Origin: Filosporella fistucella
Lineage: Eukaryota; Ascomycota; Leotiomycetes; Helotiales
Direction: 5' to 3'
Assembly: GCA_030077755.1 (NCBI GenBank)
Contig: JAQJZZ010000001.1
Location: 682,001-746,000, forward strand
Length of the DNA: 64,000 bases
The stretch's first letter is position 1. Every line of letters starts with the position of its first letter. Positions 34,679-45,476 of this stretch are shown piece by piece. The translations under genes were made by a program, and so were the position numbers. The notes beneath the pieces are model-generated. The model made no database searches, was not told where the DNA came from, and worked only from the letters and a program-made list of their open reading frames with translations.

Positions 34679-37093
34679 TCAACGTCTTCGGAATAGCTGT
34701 CGGAGTAATGGCGATCGTCCTTGACTTAGACAAGGTCCTGGTTTGACCGTCAGCTCTGTCATTTGATCGATAGCGATTGAAGAATTGAATGAGCCATCCA
34801 ATCTCATTTGAAGTGCAGTAGAAAAAGTAGTGCGAATACCTTCAGGAGAATGCCTGCTTCCCCCCCGTGCTTCCCTCTGTGAAACTCTTCCATGAGGGGT
34901 AATTGGTGGCGAATAATCATTGGGATTTCTAGCGGCTTCAATTAGAGGACCGCCTACAGCGCCTTCAGCGAGCAGAACATTCTTCACTGCCAATAAACGA
35001 GTCCTCATTGCCCGAAATCGTATAACTTCGTTTCGTGTCTCCGAGTACGATAAATCAAATGACTGTGCGTGCCGGAGTCGATCCTGAACTTGCTGAATTT
35101 TCCATTCTACACCTTGCAAGACGCTGCTTCTGTTTGCCCCAGGAAATGCTCCAGTACTATTGACCATCACAAGCCGTCGAGAGGGTTCTTCCAATGCGAG
35201 CATATATTTCAGAATTTCAACAAAACCGCCAACAGCAACGTTATAGGTCAGACTGTTTCCTTGTGGATCCAAAGCATGCAATATTTCCAATAAACTCGGG
35301 TCTCCTTCGTACACCAAGATCCGGAAGAGTTCTGCTGTTTGCTGTGGGCTCTCATCAGTACCCTCTAGACCGTTCAAGATATCCTCTGGACCATTATTGT
35401 GACGTGTCAAAGTTACCAATGCATGTGCCGGCGTCAGTCCCTTTTCATCGGGTCCATTCCTATCCCTTCCATTGTCACGGGCGCATTTCATTTGCTCTAG
35501 ATAGGAACTTGAATGCGCTTTTGGTAAAGGCGAGCCTCCATACATCTCTGCTAAAGACGGACTGCAATGATCGTCCGAGGAATACGGATCCAGAGCTGGT
35601 GGCGCGTATGTCTGATTACATATTCGACAAGTAAACATGTATCCACCAAAAAATGTACCTCGAGCACCACGAGCAATGTCGTTGAATCCATATTTTGGAG
35701 CGGTAATTTGAGATTCAGTCTCGGAGATGAATTGTTGTACTTCTTGTATTCCATCCTGAATTTTCTGATAGTCTCCTGACGATGTCGATTTGAAATTAGC
35801 GGCAGCGTTTTCCATGATCTTGATAACGCTGCGGCCAGTCGTGTCATAACACCGAACTTGAAAGTGTGCGAAAGGAGTTATGTTTAAGAGTCTTCGGTAC
35901 ATATAGCGTTCAAGTGGCTGTTGAAGAAACATATGTAGAGGGGTACGACAATAAATGTCACGCTGTGTCAGTTGTAGACCTGGGGGATATTTACGATTGA
36001 ACCAATCCAGCAAATCGAAAATTTCCTCGCCCAAGCCTTGTGGATCTATCAGGTGGAGAGGATTTTGCCCAAAATGGTTTTGGCGAAAGCGTTCCGTGAA
36101 GGGCAATAACTGTGTCAAATATTCCATTCCAACTCCAGCAGCCATAAGAAAGTGTGCTGCATAATTTCCAGAGCGATCTGCCCTTTCGAAATCTGCCAAT
36201 TGAATCATTGCTTGCGAAAAAGTTTCGACATCCATAGTCCCAGCGGATATCATTAGAGCGTGCCACTGAGAGAATCCACAAACTGTACAAGGAGCAAAGT
36301 TGGTATTCCACCTCAAGAAACTATGGTTTGAGTTACAAGGCAAGACTCGAAGGGAATTGTTCCATACACCCTGTTGTGGATCGTGGTTCCGCGCCCTACC
36401 ATGAAGTTGCAAAGACTGAAAAGGATCAGTGGTCGAGTAGGCACTAGATCCTATTGAAGACGTGATAGAAGCTCCATCACTCCAAAGATTATCCTCGTGG
36501 CTATATGTTGAGGTCACGCTGCTTCTGGTGTTCCAGGTGTCCTCTGTCGAGGCACTACTTATTGAACCAGTCGTACGTACTGTAGACATAGAAAGTCGAC
36601 CATCAGGAACATTATTGTATCCTGTATCTTTCATGGGGGGAGCCACAGGAACGAAATATTCAGCTGGCACAGAAGTTGGCGCAGGAATTTGTTGAGAAGG
36701 ATCCTGAGCCAGTAACGGTCGGAGAGGCAGCGTCGCATTAACTTTTGGTGAAGGCGTTGCAGTATTCCCATCTGTAGGTTTCGAGACGAGTTTGTATAAT
36801 TCCACGATAGCTGTTTCGCGTTCATAGCGATCAACAGGAAAAAGCCAATCGCGGAATCTATTCGCATACGTCTTGTATGACCAATCGAGTCTCGGTTTCA
36901 TCAAACTTTCGATTTGTGGAAAGCTTGACATTGCCATGTAATACCGTATAAGCTCTGGTTGATGTGCTAGCTCCCATATTTTGTATGCACGAACGCCATT
37001 TGGATCCCGTAGTCTCTGAATTTCGCGACATTGTTCATCGGATAGAGAGTTGCACTGCTCTCTACTTGGTAGTAGCGCATTTTTCGATGCCAT
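34679..37093 (-). CDS. Uncharacterised ankyrin-like protein with two CxxC pairs
   Basis: One uninterrupted minus-strand exon of 804 residues from ATG at 37093. Not recognised as a named protein. The N-terminal 120 residues are helical and charged (LIRYYMAMSSFPQIESL). Residues 130-240 are Ser/Thr-rich low complexity. A Cys pair CTVC lies near residue 270 and a second, CRIC, near 490. Between and after them are ankyrin-like segments (NYAAHFLMAAGVGMEYLTQL, NPLHLIDPQG, RTPLHMFLQQPL, LTPAHALVTL). Cysteine pairs flanking ankyrin-like repeats suggest a protein-binding scaffold, possibly zinc-stabilised; function unknown. The C-terminus is Arg/Ser-rich. It is transcribed away from kmt6. Confidence 0.8.
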   Translation of the reverse strand: MASKNALLPSREQCNSLSDEQCREIQRLRDPNGVRAYKIWELAHQPELIRYYMAMSSFPQIESLMKPRLDWSYKTYANRFRDWLFPVDRYERETAIVELYKLVSKPTDGNTATPSPKVNATLPLRPLLAQDPSQQIPAPTSVPAEYFVPVAPPMKDTGYNNVPDGRLSMSTVRTTGSISSASTEDTWNTRSSVTSTYSHEDNLWSDGASITSSIGSSAYSTTDPFQSLQLHGRARNHDPQQGVWNNSLRVLPCNSNHSFLRWNTNFAPCTVCGFSQWHALMISAGTMDVETFSQAMIQLADFERADRSGNYAAHFLMAAGVGMEYLTQLLPFTERFRQNHFGQNPLHLIDPQGLGEEIFDLLDWFNRKYPPGLQLTQRDIYCRTPLHMFLQQPLERYMYRRLLNITPFAHFQVRCYDTTGRSVIKIMENAAANFKSTSSGDYQKIQDGIQEVQQFISETESQITAPKYGFNDIARGARGTFFGGYMFTCRICNQTYAPPALDPYSSDDHCSPSLAEMYGGSPLPKAHSSSYLEQMKCARDNGRDRNGPDEKGLTPAHALVTLTRHNNGPEDILNGLEGTDESPQQTAELFRILVYEGDPSLLEILHALDPQGNSLTYNVAVGGFVEILKYMLALEEPSRRLVMVNSTGAFPGANRSSVLQGVEWKIQQVQDRLRHAQSFDLSYSETRNEVIRFRAMRTRLLAVKNVLLAEGAVGGPLIEAARNPNDYSPPITPHGRVSQREARGGSRHSPEGIRTTFSTALQMRLDGSFNSSIAIDQMTELTVKPGPCLSQGRSPLLRQLFRRR

Positions 37094-40000
37094 GTCGACG
37101 GTGAAAGGTTATTCTTTAGCTTCCAGATCCGCCAGAATCCAAATGGTCCATGCGGGACGATCGAAGCAGTACGTTCATGAATGCAGTTCTGAAGCTGTAG
37201 GACCCAAAGACAGATATGGTGGATAAGAAAACGCGATTAATATCTGTTGGTGTCGCTTCTAAACAGAGACTATAGGATTTCGAGGAGGTCGGCTGAGATA
37301 AGAGGTGGAGAGGAGGAGTCGAGAAGGGCGCGACTGAGAGAAAATTCTGCTTAGGCCGGCTGATGCGCCCGTAATCGAGATTACGGCGCAGATAAGGAAC
37401 GACTGGGTACCGAGATTCAAAACGGTTGTTCGACTGAAACAAAACAACGAAAGGAAGAAGAGGACGTCGACAGATATAATAGAGACCGAAAATAAGGTGG
37501 AGGATGGAGGCTCGAAAGGTGGGACAGGGCCGCTTTTACGCAATATCGAATTGGATAATGTCCCTGGCTGCTGCCATCCCCATCTAACGCTAACCCCCTG
37601 ATCGGAGAGATGGTGTCCGTTCCTGCATGCCATCAGCAGACATTTGGTGTGAGCTGGTCGTGTGGATTGGATGTAAATTTGTGGGAGATGTGGAGGGGGT
37701 GCCCGGTCTGTGGCGTCCTTTGATCGTCCTCTGAAGAGAGAAAAAGAAACAAATGTACAGTACAATTAATCGCTTGATGGCTGCGCCCAAGACCTGAGGT
37801 TTGAGATCAAGGATTACATGCACGCTGGAACTGACCCGGCATCCAGGACCTGCTAAAAGATAAGCCGTAAAGTTCTGACCGCAGGCTGTGATTGAATTTT
37901 GTAAAGTTCAATCAGCCACGAGTTTGCAGGCCAACAGAAGTACAAAGTACTGTAGAAGGTTGGCTCAAAAAGGTCAGTAATAAAGGTAAGTTCCTCCGTA
38001 ATCATGGCCTCAGCAGAAAGTCATAACAACGCCTTGTAAGGCGCTTTCAAGGACAAGGTATGATGGGGGGAAGACGGGAGTACACCTCGCTCCGTATAGT
38101 ACTCAAGTACACAGTACGTCCGTACTCACTCCTCACTCCATAGTGGAAGGTGAGGTGGTCACTGGTGGTGGAAAAAAGAACGGTCTGTGCAAAAACGCTG
38201 GTCGGGCGGCCAAAGGAGAGCCATGGCCAGGGTTAGGCTTCTCGTGCGCTTTTGGAAGCACGCTAGAACATCCTCGACATCCCTTCCCTTCCCTCCCTTC
38301 CCTTCCCGCTCACCAACGCGAAGTCTGTCATCCTCCAACGACGCATTCCATGAAGCGAAGATAAAGGGGGAGCAATGTGGCAAAAAGATATCCAATCGTG
38401 CCTTTTTGTAATGTGATGAAGATATATGTTGCTTGAAAGCCCTACTTGGAAGAGGGTGTTTGCTGAAGAATTGTGGTTGTGAGTTCTGAGCCGTTGCTGG
38501 GACCTCTCAATATCTCCGTGCCAGGGTACCATTAATCTGTTGTGCCCTCCCCTCCCTCGGCAACCTGTCCATTTTTCATGGGTTTGAGTAGAGACAGCCT
38601 AACTTGTCAATCATATCCAGAGCATTTGTATTGTAGGCTGCAAAATTCACTTTCACACATCCATGTGTCATACGAGATTGTTCAGACATGACTTCCCGTG
38701 CTTGTTTTGCCGGTGTGGTGTACTGTACACCTTCACGCGGTCCCCAATTTTTGAACTGCCATCAGGCTTGTACCACCCTGGCTTATTCGGTGAACACATT
38801 GCCCACCACACCATCTCTCCCATAAGTGAGCGGGACATGTTCCTTCTGCTCAGTAGTCCGCAATGATCTGCATCAACTTCCTATTATGGTCCTTTGCATC
38901 ATTTCACGCATGGTTGTTTTCACGAAGCACGACTTGAAAGTAGGTTTCGCTGTTTGATTCTTCTGCTCCAGTGGTATCAGTTCTCTCCGACTGCCGCGAG
39001 TCCCTAGCCAACAACCAAGGTGCTGGAATCGGGAGGTCTTAATTGACGAACACTCCTCATAGGTGCCGTGGACAGGGCTTTTCATATGCCTGTTATTTAG
39101 CAGGAATTTGCGCTCGCAAAGATCGTAAAGGCGGCCTTGCACTTGTGCAGAGTGTCAATTTGGGAGCAGCCTCGACAGAACCCGAGTGTATTTTTAGGCA
39201 ATTCTAGTATGAGATGCCGAGCTTGAAACATACTCCGTCGACCGATAGCAGACGGAAGCCGGAAGTCTAGGACGAGTAGGCCTCAGTAATCATGGTCTCA
39301 TGAGAGGAGCTGAATTGGGTGAGATTGATTGCAAAGTCGAATCGCCAACAATCTGTAGCCACTGACGGTTGACTGTCGCACAAGGAGAACACCCATAGAA
39401 GCAGATGAAACCTTCCTTCCACGGGTAATTCGGATGAAGGCCGTACCAACCCCTTTCTCGAGTCCTGGTAAAAGGCTGGAATCTTTATTAGGTGATTGGG
39501 ACACGGTGAGATGTCCAGTCTTGATTGCAACGAACGAGAGACGAGTGCTACGGTGTCGCATCCCCTGAGAATTGCGCGGTCATGATGCCTAACAGACGCA
39601 AGCTCCTGCAGATGTAAGACTGACAGCGGTGACAGAACAGGAGGGAGGGCAGGAGAAGACCTGATTGATGCTGGCGCAATCCATCATGCCCAGATGTGGC
39701 GTGCGTGCATTCTCAGCTGCTGTCAATAACCACTGATAGAGCATCTGTGTACTGGGAATATGGGAGGGCGGCGCAGCTGGCGTGGGGGGGTTCTGCAGCG
39801 GAAGAAATAACGATTGCATGAACAGGGTGATTGCAAAGGCTGGATGTGCACAATTGGCAGATTGTAATAAAGTACGGTAAGGAAAAACAGAGGCAACCTT
39901 GGGTATGTATGTTATCGTTCCATGGAGAGTGTGAAATGTGAAGATGTTGATAGTCGTGATGCGATGTTGTTTGTTGCAACAGGAAGTGGAGCTCTAGAAC

Positions 40001-40639
40001 TGGTCGCTTGAATGTGGGCAGGTGGGTTTGATTTTTGTGCACTTACAACGCGAGCATAAAGTTATGCAGACCCCTTTCGGGTTATGCACTATAGCCTCGT
40101 CTGTTTTCCCGCGTTCGCATCAACAACCTCAACTTCAACATCGAAACACCAACCCCACGTGATCCTTCCAGATACAGAGCCTCGGTCCGTTATATTCCAG
40201 GAGTATGTTACCAACTCGAGACTTATGAGCGCGTTCTTGAGCTGTACCAGAGATTTTGCGGCGTTGGGGGAGGGGAGGCTGTTGGGCGAGGCTCACGTTA
40301 TTGTTCACAACTTCCTATTGTTGCGAGCAATCGACAATACCAATTCTACTAGTCACAAAGGCTCGCCACTTCGCAAAACTTCTTAATATTGTCGAACCAT
40401 CTATTGTCCATAGCGAACTCTGGCCCACACAGATTTTCTTTCAAATTATTTCCACACCATTTACACTTCACATCCTCCCTACAACTTCTTGTAATTACGC
40501 AAAAACTTGCCCTATACCTACGGTTCTCTTTGGACCTGTCAAAACTCGACATACCACATCAAATACGTTTACACTCAACGAGAACTTCATTTATTTCAAA
40601 TCTCGTCTTATTCCAATCATCTCGCAACCCATTGCAGAT
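37094..40639. other. Long divergent intergenic region between ankyrin-like gene and kmt6
   Basis: 3.5 kb carrying the promoters and probable leaders of both genes. It includes GTAC-rich DNA around 38090-38130 and the polypyrimidine mirror repeat listed separately. The frame upstream of the kmt6 ATG stays open back to about 40256 but has no other ATG, so I treat it as leader. No other gene supported. Confidence 0.55.
38281..38307 (-). repeat. Perfect polypyrimidine mirror repeat, G-quadruplex motif on minus strand
   Basis: Twenty-seven bases made of six CCC tracts separated by spacers TT, TT, T, TT, TT. The sequence reads the same in reverse (mirror symmetry). The minus strand therefore has six GGG tracts with loops of 1-2 bases, a textbook G-quadruplex motif; the plus strand could form an i-motif or triplex. 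It lies between the ankyrin-like gene and kmt6. Confidence 0.85.
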
Positions 40640-43600
40640 ATGAGCTACCTTCTCAAATCCCGTGCGCGAGCTGTCCGATCCTCCGGCAGCAACATGTCCT
40701 CTGACTCGGGGGCTACTGCGCCTGGTAGAGCGGGCTCCAAACGTTCCAACGCTGATCCTATTGACCTTACTGGCTCAGACGAAGAGTCTCCTCCTCGTAA
40801 GCGGCCTAGGCTGTCGGCTGCTCAATCTGAGCTTGTTGACGGGAGGGAGGTTTTTGACCTTATTACTCCCTCTCCACCGCATAAAGCAAGTCCAGCAGCT
40901 CACGCTGCACCGAAGTCTTCGGCCGAGCCATCTACGACAGTTAAGACTTCAAACAGCCCTGGAATTCCTCCCCCGATCACACCAGCCAAAGGGCCAACGC
41001 GGCGCTCTACATCTCAAACATCCTCTGGAACTCGCATCAAAGCATCCCCACGATCCGTCACTCGATCAAGAGCTAGAATCCAACAGCCTTCCGAAACCGA
41101 TCATGGCCACCCTCCTCTTGAACCCATGTATGACTCGGAGCTTTATAATTCAGATCGCGCAGGCAAGCAAGGCCCATCCCCGAACAATTCTCAAGAGCCA
41201 TCTCCAGAAACTCCATTTGAACCACCTACAACAGAGCAATCAAATGCACACCAAAATTTAAGCTCCAAAAAGTCGAATGACACGATTGGAACTGATTCTC
41301 CCATCTATACTCGGATCAAGGAGCGCAGGTCCAAGAGGACACGAAACGATGCCCAAACCGATGATATTGTGCGCGAATCACCAGGAAAAGGTGACCCACC
41401 ACGAAAGGTGTCAACGCGAAGTGATAGTGTTGAAGAGGCTCCAAAGGAGATACCAGTCTTGGAAAAGGCTTTGAAAGGCTTTGACAAGGCCATCAGAGAT
41501 GATCACGCACTGTCTACACGTCTTATCTTAGAGCAAGCTCGAAAGGGGGCCGAAAATGCTCCAACAGTTGCGGTTGACAAAGTCTCTCCCTTTGCGTCAC
41601 TTAAATCCATTCAATATCAAGCAGGTGATGAGATTGCTGAAGGCTGCGCCAAAGAGAAGATGGACTGCTATGTCAGTATCCCCCCTATTTCAACCTTCGT
41701 TACTAATCATCTCAGGCGGTGAATCGAAATGGCAAGCTTTCAAAAAGTACAAACATGCTTGTTGGCAAGATGCATCATCACGATACACCTCGTGTCCCAA
41801 AATACAGCTCACATATTAATGTCAGGAGAAATATACTTTCGGCTGACGATGAAAAACTCAAATTCATTCCGTTCCTGAAGGAAGCTGATGGTACACAAAA
41901 GAATCACACTGACTTCAAGCGCCTCATCAAAGACTTGGAAGAGGCTTACAAAGGAAGGCGATTCGAGTCCAGTCGAGATGTCGAGCGTTCCTGTACGATT
42001 CGATCATACCTACCAGTTTGGCTGGACAAACTTGGTGGTGTTTTGAACCAACAACTTCTTGAGCACTTTATTATCAGCCAAGATGTTGACAACGAAGAGC
42101 TTCAGCTTAAGTCAAAAGAGCGTAAAATGATCCTCGAATTCTTTGGAGGTGATTTGTCTACTGAAGCCAAGGAAGCTGCCTCAGAATTTCGCAAGGCATT
42201 CGACAACGTTTTTCCAATTTGCTTGGCCGATACATTACTTCCACCAGACCGGTTGAAGGAGATAGTTGCGAAAGCAGCTAAAAGTCTTCCAGGTCCTTCT
42301 CCAAAGGCAATCAATCCTGCTCTTGAGCGACTTAGTACATATACTGGACTGCTGTGTCTGATTTGTGGTGCTATCGATTGCCCAACACATGGAGACTTTA
42401 CCCAAGAAAGAGTTGTTCAGGGTGACGATTCTGATGGTGAAGAAACGGAACGCAGACCTGCCGAACACACTTATCAGACAGTACCTCTAATTTTGCCCTA
42501 TCCTGACATGATTCGGAAGCATGATATTCGAATGGCAAACAAGCCGGCTCTTGATTCTGAGCACAGATCAACAGACTCGGTGGCATGCTCTCGAGATTGC
42601 TACATGTTGAGTCCAAACTCAAAGCGTTCATACAAGTTTGACAAGAAACTCGTGGTAGCCTTTCCCGAAATTTTGCGCAGCTTCGGAGGCGGTTCACATC
42701 GATCTTGCCATGTCGCCTTTAATCTAGCCATCCCATGCTGGATTGTGCACATTGAAATCAATAAATTCCTTGCAAACAAAACAGCTGATGAACCTCCCGA
42801 ATCGCCGTCTTCAGCACGATCGAAGAAACCGGATTGGTACGATAACAAGCGGAAGGTACTCAAAGGCGACTGGATGGATATGACTACTGCACACCTTCAT
42901 CAAGAACGTAGTCAAGCAAATCCAGTAAGTCTCTTTTCCCATTTCAAGCAGTACATCCTCTAATCGATCAGTGCACTCATCCAGGTCCTTGCGACAGCAA
43001 ATGCGATTGCTTCACACAGAACATTCTATGTGAATCCTACTGTGGCTGCCCCGATGACTGCCCACGTAAGTTTACAGGATGTGCTTGTCTATCTCTGGGC
43101 GTGACATGTACATCCGATTCTTGTATCTGCATCCAAATGAATCGCGAATGCGGTCCAGAATGCGGATCTTGTGGTGCAATTGATCGTATCAACCCTGCCA
43201 ACAAGTATGACGACGAGCTCTTCTCTACAGGCTGCCAAAATGTCTATCTTCAACGCGGAGTTTCGAAGGCACTGATTATGGGTGAGAGTCAGCTTGAGGG
43301 CGTAGGCTTTGGACTTTATGCTGCAGAGTCAATCAAGAGAGGGGATTTCCTGAGTGAGTATGCAGGTGAAGTCATTTCATCCGCTGAAGCTGAGCGTCGC
43401 GGTATCATCTATGATCGGAAATATCTTTCATTTCTTTTCGACCTCAACGGAGATTGGGTCATTGATGCTGCTCGTCTGGGCAACAAGACACGATTCATCA
43501 ACCACGCTGAGTCTGCCGCCTATGGCCTCAATTGTGAGGCAAAAATCGTACTGGTCAACGGTGAACATCGTATCAAGTTTATAGCATTGAGAGACATCGA

Positions 43601-43955
43601 GGTTGGAGAGGAGTTGCTCTTCAATTACGGCAAGAAATTTGCAGAAAAACACGGCTTGAGCAAAACCTTGCCCAAAGCCAAAGAAGGAGGCAAGAAAGGT
43701 GTCCTTGAAGGAGAAGCCCTGGATGCATTGGATGGTATGACTGGACAAAAGAAGGGGGCACGAGGAAAACTCAATGCTATTCGTGGAAAAGCTCGGGGAC
43801 GAGCTGGTAATAAGATGCGCAAGACGGCGCCGGTGCGAGAACCTGTTGAGGAAAAGGAACAGTCGGCAGATGTACAAGAAGATGAGGACGATGATGAGAA
43901 CGCGGAGAGACGAAAGAGGAGAAAGATTACGAGACCGGCGAGGTATACGAAATAA
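40640..43955 (+). CDS. kmt6: Histone H3K27 methyltransferase, PRC2 catalytic subunit (E(z)/KMT6)
   Basis: Three exons (40640-41671, 41716-42924, 42972-43955), introns 44 and 47 bp, 1074 residues. Residues 1-300 are low-complexity Ser/Pro/basic with nuclear signals (PPRKRPRL). The cysteine-rich CXC region begins at the third exon: HPGPCDSKCDC, CESYCGCPDDC, CTSDSCICIQMNRECGPECG. The SET domain follows at about 845-970 (EGVGFGLYAAESIKRGDFLS, TRFINHAES, VNGEHRIKFIALRD, GEELLFNYG). The CXC-SET order is diagnostic of Enhancer-of-zeste. The acceptor at 42971 was chosen because it restores CTHPGPCDSKC; the next AG breaks the frame. The basic C-terminal tail (about 105 residues, ending KRRKITRPARYTK) is fungal-specific. 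It sets facultative heterochromatin that silences accessory and secondary-metabolite genes in relatives. Confidence 0.93.
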
Positions 43956-45476
43956 TTGGGAGGTGCTACGATAGCCGTTTGTGTATCATATTCATGATTG
44001 CTGGGTCAATCAATAAATACGTTTCCGTGATTCAAATATGTTTTCGAAATTATATACTGCATATGATACGAGTTTGAAAGCCGTGCCTGTGCTTGCTGTC
44101 TTTAGCTCCGTTGTACCTTTTAGGGGGGCTATAAACTTTTGCGATGATGAGGAGGCTTGTCTGAAAATGCATCTATAGCGGACCTCACAACTACCCTTCC
44201 ACAGTTTCGCAACAGTGTCGTAACAATAGTACCGCCATCATCCTTAATTATAACACTAATACTATTCTACTAAAATTGCAAAGTATACACGTCTTTTCAC
44301 AATTGCGCAGGCTTAGAACCGTTGAATAGATGTTACATAAACATATAATCTCCCCTCTATGGTAACCTTTGCAGCCTATTTCTACGAGACCGATATTTTC
44401 CCCCAAATCAGGTGTTTGTCAGATTCTTTCAATATTTATTTCTCATTCTTATTGGAAAGAATTAGAAATTTATCCTTCCATAGACTTTACTTGAAATACG
44501 AATAAGACTTGATGTCAACTGCTGTTGCTCCTTCCAGCTAACCACTTTCCCAATTTGGCTTGGAAGTGGGGCATCTAGGACTAGTAGCCGATGCCAATGT
44601 TACCCAATTTCAACTTCATCCTTTCCTTTTCTCCATCAACATTCAATTGATGTGCCAGTTCACGATCTCGTCGGATCCAAATTGCTATACAATACCTCTA
44701 ACACAATGGGCGAATGCTATCAATTGATCTTCTGTCGCAGACCATCGAGGATCACGAATGTCCCGCCATTTGAACAAGCGCCATCAGGCAGCCACTTGTA
44801 CTCCGTACAAATGAGACATCCTCTCAATTTCCGTGGACTCGTAGGTATGGCGACGGTCCTGCCCATTTGGTGGAGGCAGTCTACAAGGTAAGTTGCGAGA
44901 AAATGGCGGGGTTAACTTCCTACCCCAGATCGTACTCTTATCTCCCATTCTCTTCGCTGTTGGTGCATTGTTTTAGTGCTCTCTTTTCATTTATTGGGTG
45001 CCATAAATTCCACTGGATATACACGCAGCCTTTCGACGAATCGTTATGGGCGGATTATTGCTGGTACGGTGTGCCCCGCTGCTATAAGGTGATGTGGCTA
45101 TCAGCCTCCTGCGGCTCCAGCTCACACCTCAACATCACAGAAAGTCCCTCAGCAAGCTCAATTTGCTTTCAGCCTCTAGCTTGAGGTCAAACATAAGAGA
45201 ATCTGGACCGTCAGCGACGATATCCTTCATATCATTCTGCCAACATTCCGTTCCTGGTGGTCGCACATCCGCGAGGCTGAGGTGGGGTGGCAGCTAAAAT
45301 ATTGAATGATTTCTCAGGGCCTCAAGCATTAGATAACGAAGCACACCAGTCATCAGGAGAAGTGCAAAGTTCATCGGTTCCTCGACGACTATGTGCGAAC
45401 GCGAATACCCTTCTGACACCCAGCATTTCACCACTTGGGAATAGGGCTATCGTGGAGGCTTCCGATCTCGCTGGTC
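43956..45476. other. Intergenic, kmt6 3' side to kinase promoter
   Basis: 1.5 kb. Fragments near 44700-45080 have weak coding character and GTAAGT-like donors at 44889, but no closed gene model was found. The frame before 45477 stays open to 45435 without another ATG. Confidence 0.45.

Noticed and set aside
42972..42984. Alternative acceptor of the second kmt6 intron at CATCCAG
   Set aside because: It would shift the CXC cysteines out of frame; the upstream acceptor restores the full cysteine motif.
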